A stretch of 8,867 nucleotides of DNA from Roseovarius sp. (GCA_023260815.1 JALQUE010000229.1:1-8867); one strand, 5' to 3'; positions 1 to 6,993 are shown, numbered from the stretch's first letter. Program-made: numbers and translations. Notes: generated by a model from the sequence alone, not told the origin.

Positions 1-1349
1 TGGGCGGCGCGATCGTGCTGGCGATGGCGGGCGTTTTGTTGTGGCAGCTGTCGGGATGGGCATTGGCGCTGCATCTCATGCTGCTGGAGGACACCGCCCC
101 AAAGGACAGTTTCGCGGCCAGTGCCGCGCGGCTGCAGGGGCGCAGACGGGCTGTTTTGATGCAGTTGGCGGGGTGGTTTGCCGTGCGCCTTGGGCTGTTT
201 GCGCTGGCCGGGATGCTGATGGGCGTGGTGATTGCGGGCGTTCAGGATGTGATGCTGCCCGATCTGGGGATGGTGATTGCGGTCACGCTGGCGGGGCTTG
301 GCCTGTGGGCGGTGCTGAACGCGGTTCTGGCGGGGCTGACCAACGGCGCGCTGGCGGCGCTGCTGAGCGACCTTTACCGGATCGGTGGCGATGCTCCGGC
401 GCTGCGCGCTATGTCGCGAGAGATGTCGCGGCGCGCGCCGGGCCTGAAATTCGCCACGGCGATCGGGCTGGCGGGGATCGTGATGGGTGCCGGCGCGGTC
501 TATCTGCTGGAGCAAATGCCCGAGGCAAGGGCCGGGGCCGGCCCACGCAATGTCGAGGTGATCGCCCATCGCGGCGCTGCCGCGCTGCGGCCCGAAAATA
601 CCTTGGCGGCGGTCGAACAGGCCTTGCGGGACCGTGCCGACTGGATCGAGATCGACGTTCAGGAAACCGCCGATGACGAGGTGGTGGTCGCCCATGACAG
701 TGATTTCATGAAACTGGCGGGTGTGGATCTCAAGGTTTGGGATGCCCGGATGCAGGATCTGGCACGGATTGATATCGGCAGCTGGTTCCATCCGCTCTAT
801 GCCGATCAGCGCACGCCGACCCTGCGCGAGGTTCTGGACTTGGCCAAGGGCCGGGGCCGGGTGCTGATCGAGTTGAAATATTACGGGCATGACAAGGCGC
901 TGGAACGCCGGGTGGCCGAGATCGTCGAGGCGGCGGGCATGGTGCAGGACGTCATGGTGATGTCGCTGAAGGTGGGCGGCGTCGCCAAGATGCGCGCGCT
1001 GCGCCCGGACTGGCCCGTGGGGGTGCTGGCGGCCCGCGCCATCGGGGACCTGTCGGCGCTGGATGCCGAGTTCGTGGCGGTCAATACCGGGCAGGTTTCG
1101 GCGGGGATGGTCCGCAGGGCACATGCGGCGGGCAAGAAGGTCTATGTGTGGACCGTGGATGATCCGCTGACGATGTCGCGGATGCTGTCGCTTGGCGTGG
1201 ACGGGCTGATCACGAACGATCCCGGTCTGGCCCGCAGGGTGATCGCGCAGCGCCAGACGTTGAGTGGCGCCGAGCGGGTGGTTCTGTGGCTGAGCGACCG
1301 GTTCCGCCTGCGCAGTCTGGACCTGATCGCCGAGGAGACCGAGGCGTGA
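1..1349 (+). CDS. Membrane-anchored glycerophosphodiester phosphodiesterase (5' end missing)
   Basis: Hydrolyses glycerophosphodiesters (lipid head-group products) to an alcohol and glycerol-3-phosphate. The frame is open to the left edge, so the N-terminus lies outside; the GTG at 15 is internal. The visible N-terminal part is hydrophobic with several membrane segments, the last near 450-510, resembling the membrane domain fused to GDPD enzymes. The catalytic domain starts near 550. The family motifs are all present: HRG (567-575), ENT (594-602), E-I-D (648-656), the second histidine in VAHD (693-698), IELK (867-878), and a C-terminal WTVDDP...GLITNDP barrel end. The active site therefore looks intact. 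The next gene starts 37 bp downstream in the same direction. Family assignment is firm; the exact substrate, and the side of the membrane on which the domain sits, are not visible. Confidence 0.9.
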   Translation, partial: GGAIVLAMAGVLLWQLSGWALALHLMLLEDTAPKDSFAASAARLQGRRRAVLMQLAGWFAVRLGLFALAGMLMGVVIAGVQDVMLPDLGMVIAVTLAGLGLWAVLNAVLAGLTNGALAALLSDLYRIGGDAPALRAMSREMSRRAPGLKFATAIGLAGIVMGAGAVYLLEQMPEARAGAGPRNVEVIAHRGAAALRPENTLAAVEQALRDRADWIEIDVQETADDEVVVAHDSDFMKLAGVDLKVWDARMQDLARIDIGSWFHPLYADQRTPTLREVLDLAKGRGRVLIELKYYGHDKALERRVAEIVEAAGMVQDVMVMSLKVGGVAKMRALRPDWPVGVLAARAIGDLSALDAEFVAVNTGQVSAGMVRRAHAAGKKVYVWTVDDPLTMSRMLSLGVDGLITNDPGLARRVIAQRQTLSGAERVVLWLSDRFRLRSLDLIAEETEA

Positions 1350-1386
1350 TCGGGGCAATCGGGTTTCAATACGGAAGGACGATGAG

Positions 1387-1917
1387 ATGACGGGATGGAT
1401 CTGGTGGATGCTGGCGGGGCTGGCCTCGTTTGTCGGCGGGATTGTCGCGCTGGCGAACCCCTTGGCGGCGACGCTGACGGCGGAATTGATGGTGGGGTAT
1501 CTTTTCATTGCGGTGGGCGTGCTGATGCTTTTGTCGATCCTGAGTGATGGTTCGTGGGGGTCGCGGTTGATGTCGCTGCTGTTGGGGGTAGTGGTGCTGG
1601 CGGTCGGGATCAGCCTTGTGGCGCATCCGATGCGCGGGGTGGTGTCGCTGACTGTGCTGGTGGCGGCGTTGATGCTGATCATCGGAGGTGTGCGGATCGT
1701 GCTGGGTTTTGCGGCGCCAAGCGGCGGGATGCGGGCTGTGCTGATCGTGGCGGGGCTGATTTCGTTGGGTCTTGGGATCATGATCTTTGCCAATTTTCCG
1801 TGGTCGGCGACGGTGGTTCTGGGCGTTTTGCTGGCGGTGGAGTTGATTTCGAACGGGATATCGCTGTTGGTCGTGGCCTTTGCCGTGCGGGCGCAGCGTG
1901 ATGCGGAGGTGTCGTGA
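1387..1917 (+). CDS. DUF308/HdeD-like six-helix membrane protein (first of a tandem pair)
   Basis: A 176-residue, almost entirely hydrophobic protein with six predicted helices (about 7-25, 35-53, 60-79, 85-107, 115-135 and 141-166). Three repeated units each pair a 'P' turn (NPLAAT near 24, HPMRGV near 80, NFPWSA near 136) with a following L/G-rich helix ending in a (Gly)-Val/Ile stretch. This is the internal repeat expected of the DUF308/HdeD family; E. coli HdeD is linked to acid resistance, but the biochemical role is unknown. The ATG at 1387 is chosen because GGAAGG at 1373-1378 is a well-placed ribosome site. An ATG at 1382 is in another frame and stops at once. The stop codon overlaps the start of the next gene, so the two are probably translationally coupled. 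Confidence 0.82.
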   Translation: MTGWIWWMLAGLASFVGGIVALANPLAATLTAELMVGYLFIAVGVLMLLSILSDGSWGSRLMSLLLGVVVLAVGISLVAHPMRGVVSLTVLVAALMLIIGGVRIVLGFAAPSGGMRAVLIVAGLISLGLGIMIFANFPWSATVVLGVLLAVELISNGISLLVVAFAVRAQRDAEVS

Positions 1918-2429
1918 TGAGCCACAGGATGTTTCGACTGGCGGCAGGCGCCGTCGCGCTGATCGGGGGATTGGCGGGGCTATTCAACCCGGCGGCGGCG
2001 CAGGTGGCGTCGACCACCATTGCCGGTTGGGCGCTGCTGATCATGGGGCTGTTGCAGGGCCGTGCGGCATGGCAGGCGCAGGGCATGCGAGAGCGCGCGG
2101 GCGCGGCTGTGTTCGCGGCGGCGGCCGTGTTTCTGGGGCTGTCGCTGACCATCGGGCCGATAGGCGATGGCACGGTGCTGCGGTGGGTGCTGGGGGGGCT
2201 GCTGCTGGTGTCGGGTGCCGCAAAGATCTGGATGGGGCGCGGGCTGCATCCGCAGCCGTTCGTTCTGGCGGTGGCCGGGGCGGGGGGCGTGTCGATCGTG
2301 CTGGGTAGCCTTGTGCTGGCGGGGCTGGGGCTTGCTCTGGGTGTGGTGATGTCGCTTGAACTGGTGGCCAGCGGAGGCGCGTTGCTGCTTATGGCGCTGA
2401 AGGGGGCACCGGCGAAAGGGGGCGGCTGA
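1917..2429 (+). CDS. DUF308/HdeD-like membrane protein (second of the pair)
   Basis: A 170-residue integral membrane protein with about six hydrophobic segments and the same repeated layout as its upstream neighbour: an NPAAAQ turn near residue 24 followed by a helix, an arginine-rich cytoplasmic-looking loop (residues 49-62), then helices near 63-80, 86-105, 114-135 and 138-160. It is clearly diverged from the first copy, so it is an old paralogue rather than a fresh duplication. The ATG at 1917 shares its A with the upstream TGA, with GGAGGTG at 1905-1911 as ribosome site; a GTG at 1914 in the same frame is possible. A run of seven G lies at 2192-2198 inside the gene. Function unknown; heteromer formation with the first copy is a plausible inference only. 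Confidence 0.78.
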   Translation: MSHRMFRLAAGAVALIGGLAGLFNPAAAQVASTTIAGWALLIMGLLQGRAAWQAQGMRERAGAAVFAAAAVFLGLSLTIGPIGDGTVLRWVLGGLLLVSGAAKIWMGRGLHPQPFVLAVAGAGGVSIVLGSLVLAGLGLALGVVMSLELVASGGALLLMALKGAPAKGGG

Positions 2430-2468
2430 TCGGGGTTGCGTGGGCATTTTCAGACAGGAGTGATTGCG

Positions 2469-2828
2469 ATGAGACATATTTTGAAAGCCGCCGTTCTGAG
2501 CGTCGGTCTGGTGGCGCCTTTCGGGGCGGGGGCCAGTTCGCTGGTCGATCTGGTGGCCAATTCCGGCATCAGCCCGGATGATTTCGCCATGATGGAGACC
2601 GAGGCCCGGCAGCTTTACCAACCGGTGCAGGTGGTCGGGACCAAGCGGGACTGGGCCAATACCGGCACCGGCGCCGAAGGCAGCGTGACACTGAGGCAGG
2701 TCAGTGGCGGTTGTGTCGAGCTGTATCACCTGTGGCGCGGCAAGGGGGCGCCGCGCGACATTGCCTACCGTGTGTGGCGCTGCCGCGCGCCGGATGGTCG
2801 TTGGCTGCTGAGTGTGCGACCGAATTGA
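2469..2828 (+). CDS. Small secreted two-cysteine protein, surface-antigen-like C-terminus
   Basis: A 119-residue protein with a clear signal peptide: MRHILK, a hydrophobic core, then a likely cleavage after AGA at residue 22. The mature part is short, with C82 and C105 able to form one disulfide. Its C-terminal half (GSVTLRQ, then GGCVEL, then AYRVWRCRAPDGRWLL) follows the pattern 'GsVt...C.E....(x)AY..aCr.pDG.W' that I associate with the small 17-kDa/Lpp0805-type surface antigen domain. That resemblance is from memory and moderate. The ATG at 2469 is preferred because GGAG (2457-2460) sits 8 bases upstream; an in-frame TTG at 2436 would spoil the signal peptide. No lipobox cysteine is present, so it should be soluble in the periplasm or outer-membrane associated. 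Function unknown. Confidence 0.7.
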   Translation: MRHILKAAVLSVGLVAPFGAGASSLVDLVANSGISPDDFAMMETEARQLYQPVQVVGTKRDWANTGTGAEGSVTLRQVSGGCVELYHLWRGKGAPRDIAYRVWRCRAPDGRWLLSVRPN

Positions 2829-2841
2829 CCGGGCGTCTGGA

Positions 2842-3264
2842 ATGAGCGTGCTTGCGCAGATCACGGTGGGCAGTCTGCTGCTGGTGGTCTGCACGATGAT
2901 TCATCTGTGGGTCGTCTACCGGGTTCTGGCGCTGTTTCGGCAACGCGGCCCGAAGATCGAGGCGACGCAGCCCCTTGTCAATTTCGGGTGGCTGTGCGTC
3001 GCGGTCCTTGTGCCGCTTTTTTCGCATACGCTGCAGGTCTATCTGTGGTCCTCTGCGCTTTTGCATTTGGGCGCGCTGCGCGGCTATGAGGCGTCGATCT
3101 ATTTCGTCATGGTCAGCTATACGACGGTGGGATACGGGGATATCACGCTTGATCCGGGGTTCCGCATCCTTGGGGCGATGTCGTCGGTGACGGGCATCCT
3201 GATGTTCGGCATCACCACCGCGTTTCTGGTCGCCCTGCTGGGGCGGGGGTTTGCGGCGCGCTGA
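2842..3264 (+). CDS. Minimal potassium channel (ion channel pore domain)
   Basis: A 140-residue membrane protein of the Ion_trans_2 (two-transmembrane pore) type. Hydrophobic segments lie at about 8-30, 47-72 and 108-134. Between the last two is a pore helix (about 83-93) followed by the canonical K+ selectivity filter T-V-G-Y-G-D at residues 95-100. It therefore conducts K+ across the inner membrane, presumably as a tetramer. It has one extra N-terminal helix and no visible cytoplasmic regulatory (RCK, cyclic-nucleotide) domain, so any gating must come from the membrane domain or from partners. The ATG at 2842 lies 13 bp after the previous stop. An in-frame GTG at 2812 would overlap the upstream gene and add polar residues before the first helix, so it is less likely; no strong ribosome site is seen. 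The gene is convergent with the transporter operon. Confidence 0.88.
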   Translation: MSVLAQITVGSLLLVVCTMIHLWVVYRVLALFRQRGPKIEATQPLVNFGWLCVAVLVPLFSHTLQVYLWSSALLHLGALRGYEASIYFVMVSYTTVGYGDITLDPGFRILGAMSSVTGILMFGITTAFLVALLGRGFAAR

Positions 3265-3291
3265 GGGATGGATGGGGGATGGCGCGACGGG

Positions 3292-4104
3292 TCAGATGAT
3301 GGCGTGGCGCATCCGGGCCGAGACCCATTCGCTGAGCACCACGGTGGCGAGGATCAGCAGAAGGATCACCGAGACCTGACTCCAGGCCAGGGTGTTGAGC
3401 GACGCCTGAAGCTTGAGGCCGATACCCCCCGCACCGACCAGCCCGAGGATGGTGCTTTCGCGAATGTTGATATCCCAGCGAAACACCGAGATGCCCCAGA
3501 AGGCCGGCATGATCTGCGGCACGATCCCGTAGCTGAGCACCTGTGCGCCGCTGGCGCCGGTGGCCTCGATCGCCTCGATCTGGCGGGCGTCGGTTTCCTC
3601 GATCGCTTCGTAGAGCAGTTTGCCGACAAAGCCGATGGAGCGCAGGGCGATGGCGATGATCCCGGCCAGAAGGCCGGGGCCGATGATCGCCACCAGCAAC
3701 AGCGCCCAGATCAGCGAGTTGATCGAGCGCGACGCCACGATGATGAACAGAGCGATGGGGCGCAGGATCGTGGCCGAGGGCGTGGTATTGCGCGCGGCCA
3801 TGAAGGCCACCGGCACCGCCATGATGACGCCGCCGATGGTGCCCAGAGTGGCGATATTGATCGTGTCCCACAGGGGAAGCCAGAGTTCGGACATGTAGGA
3901 CCAGCGTGGCGGCACCATGCGGTTGCCGATATCGGCGGCCTGCCGGGGCGCGTCGGTCACGAAGAACCAGATCGTGTCGCGCGTCATCAGTTGCCAGCAC
4001 CACACGAACAGCGCCACCAGCGCCAGCCAGCCGCCCCAAAGGAGCAGACGGGCCTTGGGGGTGCGGTAGGTCCAGACCTGGCTGTGATGGGTGATCTCGG
4101 TCAT
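3292..4104 (-). CDS. phnE: Phn-type ABC transporter permease (second permease)
   Basis: A 270-residue inner-membrane permease of the PhnE branch of the binding-protein-dependent transport family. Hydrophobic segments lie near 20-39, 80-103, 113-125, 131-153, 200-228 (partly) and 243-259. The cytoplasmic coupling (EAA-type) loop begins near 170 (EETDARQIEAIEATGAS) and is followed by IVPQIMP (194-200), DINIREST (211-218) and LGLVGAGGIG (220-229), all typical of PhnE. It should pair with the other permease and the PhnC ATPase to import a phosphorus oxyanion or phosphonate. Its ATG overlaps the stop of the upstream permease in an ATGA, so it is translationally coupled, and no separate ribosome site is visible. 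It is the last gene of the operon, and no hairpin terminator is seen in the 27 bp before the convergent channel gene. Confidence 0.93.
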   Translation of the reverse strand: MTEITHHSQVWTYRTPKARLLLWGGWLALVALFVWCWQLMTRDTIWFFVTDAPRQAADIGNRMVPPRWSYMSELWLPLWDTINIATLGTIGGVIMAVPVAFMAARNTTPSATILRPIALFIIVASRSINSLIWALLLVAIIGPGLLAGIIAIALRSIGFVGKLLYEAIEETDARQIEAIEATGASGAQVLSYGIVPQIMPAFWGISVFRWDINIRESTILGLVGAGGIGLKLQASLNTLAWSQVSVILLLILATVVLSEWVSARMRHAII

Positions 4105-4907
4105 TGCAGGAACTTTCGCAGATAGCTGGAGCCATATTCCGCGACCATCACGATGCCGATGATGATCAGCAGGATCGCGCCGGCGCTGTCATATTCATAG
4201 CGGTCGATGGCGGTGTTCAGCGTGGCGCCGATGCCGCCCGCGCCGACGATGCCGATCACCGCGCTTTCGCGGAAGTTGATGTCGAGCCGGTAGAGGGACA
4301 GGCCGATCAACCGGGGCATGACCTGCGGCTGGATGGCGTAGTTGACCACCTGCCACCACGACGCGCCGGTGGAGCGGATCGCCTCGGCCTGGGCTTCGTT
4401 GATTTCCTCGATATCGTCGGCCAAGAGCTTGGCGATGAAGCCGATGGTGGCGAAGCTGAGGGTCAGGAAGCCTGCGAAGGGGCCAAAGCCGAACATCGCG
4501 ACGAAGAAGATCGCGATGATGATTTCCTGCAGGGCGCGGCTGACGGCGATGATGCTGCGGCAGATGTAGTAGATCCAGCGCGGCGCCAGATTGCGCGCGG
4601 CCCCGATGCCGATGGGCACCGATATCGCGACGCCCACCACCGTGGAGGTGAGCGTCATGGTCAGGCTTTCGACAAGGCCCTGGCTGATATCGCGCCAGCG
4701 GCTGGAAAAATCGGGTTGCAGGAAGCCCATGATGAAGCGCTGGCCGCGTTCCAGCCCGTCATAGACGCGCGCCCAGTTCACCTCGACCGAGCCGATGGCA
4801 AGCACCAGATAGACGAAGATGCCGATCTGGAGCGCCAGCCGCCAGCGCCGATCCTTGACGATCTGCGGCGGGCGGCGCCACGTGGTGGGGTAGGAGGGCG
4901 TGGTCAT
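4101..4907 (-). CDS. phnE: Phn-type ABC transporter permease (first permease)
   Basis: A 268-residue permease, clearly paralogous to the gene after it but well diverged. There is one N-terminal helix (about 24-42), a periplasmic-looking stretch to about 80, then helices near 84-104, 115-137, 139-160 and 243-258. The coupling loop is at 167-185 (EEINEAQAEAIRSTGAS), followed by AIQPQVMP (191-198), DINFRESA (209-216) and IGIVGAGGIG (218-227). It is expected to form a heterodimeric channel with the second permease and to bind PhnC on the cytoplasmic side. The start overlaps the phnC stop by ATGA (4904-4907) and has no obvious ribosome site of its own. Two-permease Phn systems are common in alphaproteobacteria, including the rhizobial PhoCDET type. 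Substrate cannot be read from the permease. Confidence 0.93.
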   Translation of the reverse strand: MTTPSYPTTWRRPPQIVKDRRWRLALQIGIFVYLVLAIGSVEVNWARVYDGLERGQRFIMGFLQPDFSSRWRDISQGLVESLTMTLTSTVVGVAISVPIGIGAARNLAPRWIYYICRSIIAVSRALQEIIIAIFFVAMFGFGPFAGFLTLSFATIGFIAKLLADDIEEINEAQAEAIRSTGASWWQVVNYAIQPQVMPRLIGLSLYRLDINFRESAVIGIVGAGGIGATLNTAIDRYEYDSAGAILLIIIGIVMVAEYGSSYLRKFLQ

Positions 4908-5725
4908 TTCGCAAGCGCCGCGATGCGGTCGCGGGCCTCGGCTTCGGCGGCGGCCTGTTCGGCGTCACCGGCGCGCATGGCGTTCCAGTCTTCCTCGCCG
5001 TAGATCTGGGTGAGGGCGGATTCGGTGAGCGCCTCGGGGGGGCCGTCAAAGACGACGCGACCGGCGCGAAGGCCGACGATCCGCTGCATGAATTGCTGGG
5101 CCAGCGGCACATCGTGGATGTTGACGATGGCGGGCAGGCCGCGTTCGGTGCAGACCTCGGTCAGAAGGCGCATGATCTGGCGGCTGGTCTTGGGATCAAG
5201 GCTGGCGGTGGGTTCGTCCACCAGCAGAAGTTCGGGATCCTGCGCCAAGGCGCGGGCGATGCCGACGCGCTGACGCTGACCGCCCGACAGGGCGTCGGCG
5301 CGCTTGTCGGCATGGTCGATCAGCCCCACACGGTCCAGCAGGCGGTACGCGCGCTGAATGTCGGCGGCGGGATATTTGCGCAGGAAGCTGCGCCAGAAGG
5401 GGACATAGCCCAAGCGCCCCGACAGGACGTTTTCCATCACGGTCAGACGTTCGACCAGCGCGTATTCCTGAAAGATCATCCCGATCCGGCGCCGTTGTTT
5501 GCGCAGATCGGTCTTCCCCAGACGAGCCAGATCGACATCGCCCAGAAGCACCTTGCCGGAGCTGGGTTCCACCAGACGGTTGATACAGCGGATCAGGGTG
5601 GATTTGCCTGCGCCCGACGGGCCGATCAGACCGAGAATCTGACCTTTGGGCACATCGAGCGTCACCTCGTGGAGTGCGGTCTCACCTGTCTTGTAGGTCT
5701 TTGACAGACGTTCGAGATGCAGCAT
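4904..5725 (-). CDS. phnC: Phn-type ABC transporter ATP-binding protein
   Basis: A 273-residue ABC ATPase that powers import through the two permeases. Motifs: Walker A GPSGAGKST at 35-43, Q-loop glutamine at 86 (MIFQEY), signature LSGGQ at 146-150, Walker B LLLVDE at 166-171, D-loop SLDP at 175-178 and switch histidine H204 in VNIHDV; all are intact. The NIHDV form of the H-loop and the insertion after the Q-loop (VLSGRLGY...WRSF, 100-114) are typical of PhnC. The Ala/Glu-rich tail beyond 250 is a short extension. The ATG at 5725 is chosen over a TTG at 5743 because AAGGG lies a few bases upstream on the minus strand and the family starts with 'hL.L..l.K.Y'. Its 3' end overlaps the first permease by 4 bp. 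Confidence 0.94.
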   Translation of the reverse strand: MLHLERLSKTYKTGETALHEVTLDVPKGQILGLIGPSGAGKSTLIRCINRLVEPSSGKVLLGDVDLARLGKTDLRKQRRRIGMIFQEYALVERLTVMENVLSGRLGYVPFWRSFLRKYPAADIQRAYRLLDRVGLIDHADKRADALSGGQRQRVGIARALAQDPELLLVDEPTASLDPKTSRQIMRLLTEVCTERGLPAIVNIHDVPLAQQFMQRIVGLRAGRVVFDGPPEALTESALTQIYGEEDWNAMRAGDAEQAAAEAEARDRIAALAK

Positions 5726-5740
5726 GGGTGGCCCTTTCGA

Positions 5741-5772
5741 CAAAACATGCGGGCGGCCAGTGACCGCCCGCA
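5741..5772 (-). terminator. GC-rich hairpin plus T tract between phnD and phnC (probable attenuating terminator)
   Basis: A perfect 9-bp inverted repeat, TGCGGGCGG at 5748-5756 and CCGCCCGCA at 5764-5772, with a 7-base loop. On the minus strand the hairpin is followed at once by TGTTTTG, a short T tract. This has the shape of a weak intrinsic terminator, lying between the phnD stop and the phnC ribosome site. Such elements after binding-protein genes are known to limit read-through or protect the 3' end of the upstream message, raising binding protein over membrane components. The hairpin is directly visible; its effect is inferred. Confidence 0.65.
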
Positions 5773-5793
5773 GGGAACAGCAAGGTGGCTGGG

Positions 5794-6744
5794 TCAGTTA
5801 CACTCGTAGACGACGTTGTTGGCCTCGTCGATGGTGCGGATCACGGACCATTCGTCCTTGAAGGTGATCTCGATGAACTGGTCTTCGCCGTTGCGGCCGA
5901 ATTCCTCGGCCAGAGCGGTACCTTCCCACTCATAGCTGAAGAACGCGTCACGGATCTTGTCCTGAAGCTCGGGGGCCAGATTGTAGACGGTGCCGTAGCC
6001 GGTGGTCGGGAAGGTCTGCGAGGTGTAGACCGTCACAAGCTGATCTTCGGTCACGACGCCGCGGTCGATCATGCGGCCCTTGACCGAGTTGGCGATCGAT
6101 GCGGCGAGGTAGTCCTTGTTGGCCACGCCGAGGATCGAGTTGTCATGCGCGCCCGAAAACACGGCTTCGAAATCCTCGCCTGCGACCATGCCGAATTCGG
6201 CCTTGAGGATCGCCGAAGGCGCCTTGAAGCCCGAGTTCGAGGTTTCCGAGGTGAAGGCCAGTTGCTTGCCCTTCAGATCCTCGACCGTCGCAACGCCGGA
6301 GTCGGGGTAGGTGATGATTTCCATTTCATAGCCGAACGACCCGTCGGCGGCGGCCATCATCGCGAAGGGGCGGAAGCCCGCACAGGCCACGGCCAAGGGG
6401 TTGGAACCGGTGTTGAACCCGGCGATATGCAGGCGGCCTGCGCGCATCGCTTCGATCTGGGCGGCGTTCGACTGGACCGGGAAGAACTGGACCCTTTTGC
6501 CGGTCAGCTCGGACATGTGGTCAAGGAAGCCCTGCCAGACTTCGGCGTAGACGGCGGGGTCTTCGACGGGCGTGTAGGCGAAGATCAGCGTGTCAGGGTC
6601 GATCCACTCGGACGCGTCGGCGGGAATGTCGGCGATCAGGTCGCCGTCGGCGTCGGTGTAGCGGTCGCCCAGCTTGAATTCGGCTTGCGCGGGCAGCGCC
6701 ACGGTCAAGGCGATAAGAGCGGTCAGCGTCGTCGTCAGTTTCAT
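5794..6744 (-). CDS. phnD: Phosphate/phosphite/phosphonate-binding periplasmic protein
   Basis: A 316-residue solute-binding protein of the PhnD family. A signal peptide (residues 1-21, cleavage after AQA) sends it to the periplasm; there is no lipobox. The family core runs from FAYTPVEDP (55-63) through QIEAMRAGRLHIAGFNTG (96-113), AAADGSFGYEMEI (131-143), TSETSNSGFKAPS (165-177), a likely hinge/ligand segment, to SGAHDNSILGVANKDYLAA (197-215). The pocket motif AGFNTGSNP replaces the AWYG-type motif of E. coli PhnD, which suggests a different ligand preference, perhaps phosphate or phosphite. C121 and C315 could form a disulfide. An acidic stretch (29-50) sits between the signal peptide and the core. 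It is first in the operon, with its own leader and a strong ribosome site. Family call firm; ligand open. Confidence 0.92.
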   Translation of the reverse strand: MKLTTTLTALIALTVALPAQAEFKLGDRYTDADGDLIADIPADASEWIDPDTLIFAYTPVEDPAVYAEVWQGFLDHMSELTGKRVQFFPVQSNAAQIEAMRAGRLHIAGFNTGSNPLAVACAGFRPFAMMAAADGSFGYEMEIITYPDSGVATVEDLKGKQLAFTSETSNSGFKAPSAILKAEFGMVAGEDFEAVFSGAHDNSILGVANKDYLAASIANSVKGRMIDRGVVTEDQLVTVYTSQTFPTTGYGTVYNLAPELQDKIRDAFFSYEWEGTALAEEFGRNGEDQFIEITFKDEWSVIRTIDEANNVVYECN

Positions 6745-6749
6745 GGGAT

Positions 6750-6759
6750 CCCCCCCTTT
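6750..6759 (-). promoter_or_regulatory. phnD ribosome binding site with a G7 tract
   Basis: On the minus strand the leader reads AAAGGGGGGGATCCC directly before the phnD ATG. The Shine-Dalgarno element is thus a run of seven G (complement of C at 6750-6756), five bases from the start codon. It fixes the start at 6744. A homopolymer inside a ribosome site could change length by slippage. Confidence 0.6.
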
Positions 6760-6927
6760 GAGTTCTTGCGTCAGCCGGGCGTAGCGACCGAATGTAACAG
6801 TTTCTTAATTCTTTCCTCGGGTTGGGCCGCAGCGATGCGGGCCAGAATGTCGCAGGCGGTTCTTGGCAGACGTCGCCAGAGTTTGCCCCAAGAGTCTGTT
6901 TCGATCAACGCTGGATATTCGGTTGGC

Positions 6928-6950
6928 GCAATATATCAACTTTTGATTGC
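6928..6950. repeat. Nested AT-rich inverted repeat in the phnD upstream region
   Basis: ATCAA (6935-6939) and TTGAT (6943-6947) form a perfect 5-bp inverted repeat around CTT. GCAAT (6928-6932) and ATTGC (6946-6950) form a second, overlapping one. The element lies about 185 bp before the phnD start. It could be an operator or merely part of the AT-rich spacer; significance is low without comparison. Confidence 0.35.
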
Positions 6951-6963
6951 AGTATGTTGTTTT

Positions 6964-6993
6964 GAAAAGATTTTCTCAGAGATCAGTTCTCTG
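6964..6993 (-). terminator. Weak hairpins at the end of the cytochrome operon
   Basis: CAGAGA (6977-6982) and TCTCTG (6988-6993) pair across the stop codon of the two-haem cytochrome gene. GAAAA (6964-6968) and TTTTC (6971-6975) form a second small arm pair just downstream, in AT-rich sequence. The stems are short (6 and 5 bp), so termination here is only a possibility. Confidence 0.25.

Larger units (their letters stand above)
6745..6982. other. Intergenic region carrying the phnD leader and presumed promoter
   Basis: A 238-bp gap between the end of the two-haem cytochrome gene and phnD, both on the minus strand. It is visibly more AT-rich than its surroundings at two places: 6792-6814 (AATGTAACAGTTTCTTAATT) and 6928-6976. 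The phnD promoter is expected here. A CTGTTAC half-site (minus strand, about 6794-6800) resembles half of a Pho box, but I find no second half-site at the 11-bp repeat distance, so PhoB control is not supported. No convincing -35/-10 pair and no small gene are seen. Confidence 0.5.

Noticed and set aside
1980..2894. 304-codon minus-strand frame opposite the second DUF308 gene and the secreted protein gene
   Set aside because: Gln/Pro/Arg/His-rich shadow. The plus-strand genes have proper ribosome sites, a signal peptide and membrane helices.
3239..3290. Run of G blocks at the end of the channel gene (possible G-quadruplex)
   Set aside because: The blocks are irregularly spaced (loops up to about 15 bases) in a GC-rich genome, so no specific structure is supported.
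3268..5003. Two long plus-strand open frames (285 and 299 codons)
   Set aside because: They are antisense to the two permease genes, whose motifs are unmistakable. The shadow proteins are Asp/His/Arg-rich without domains, as expected in GC-rich DNA.
6788..6805. Possible Pho box before phnD
   Set aside because: A CTGTTAC-like half-site is present, but the second half at 11-bp spacing does not match CTGTCAT, so the site is not supported.
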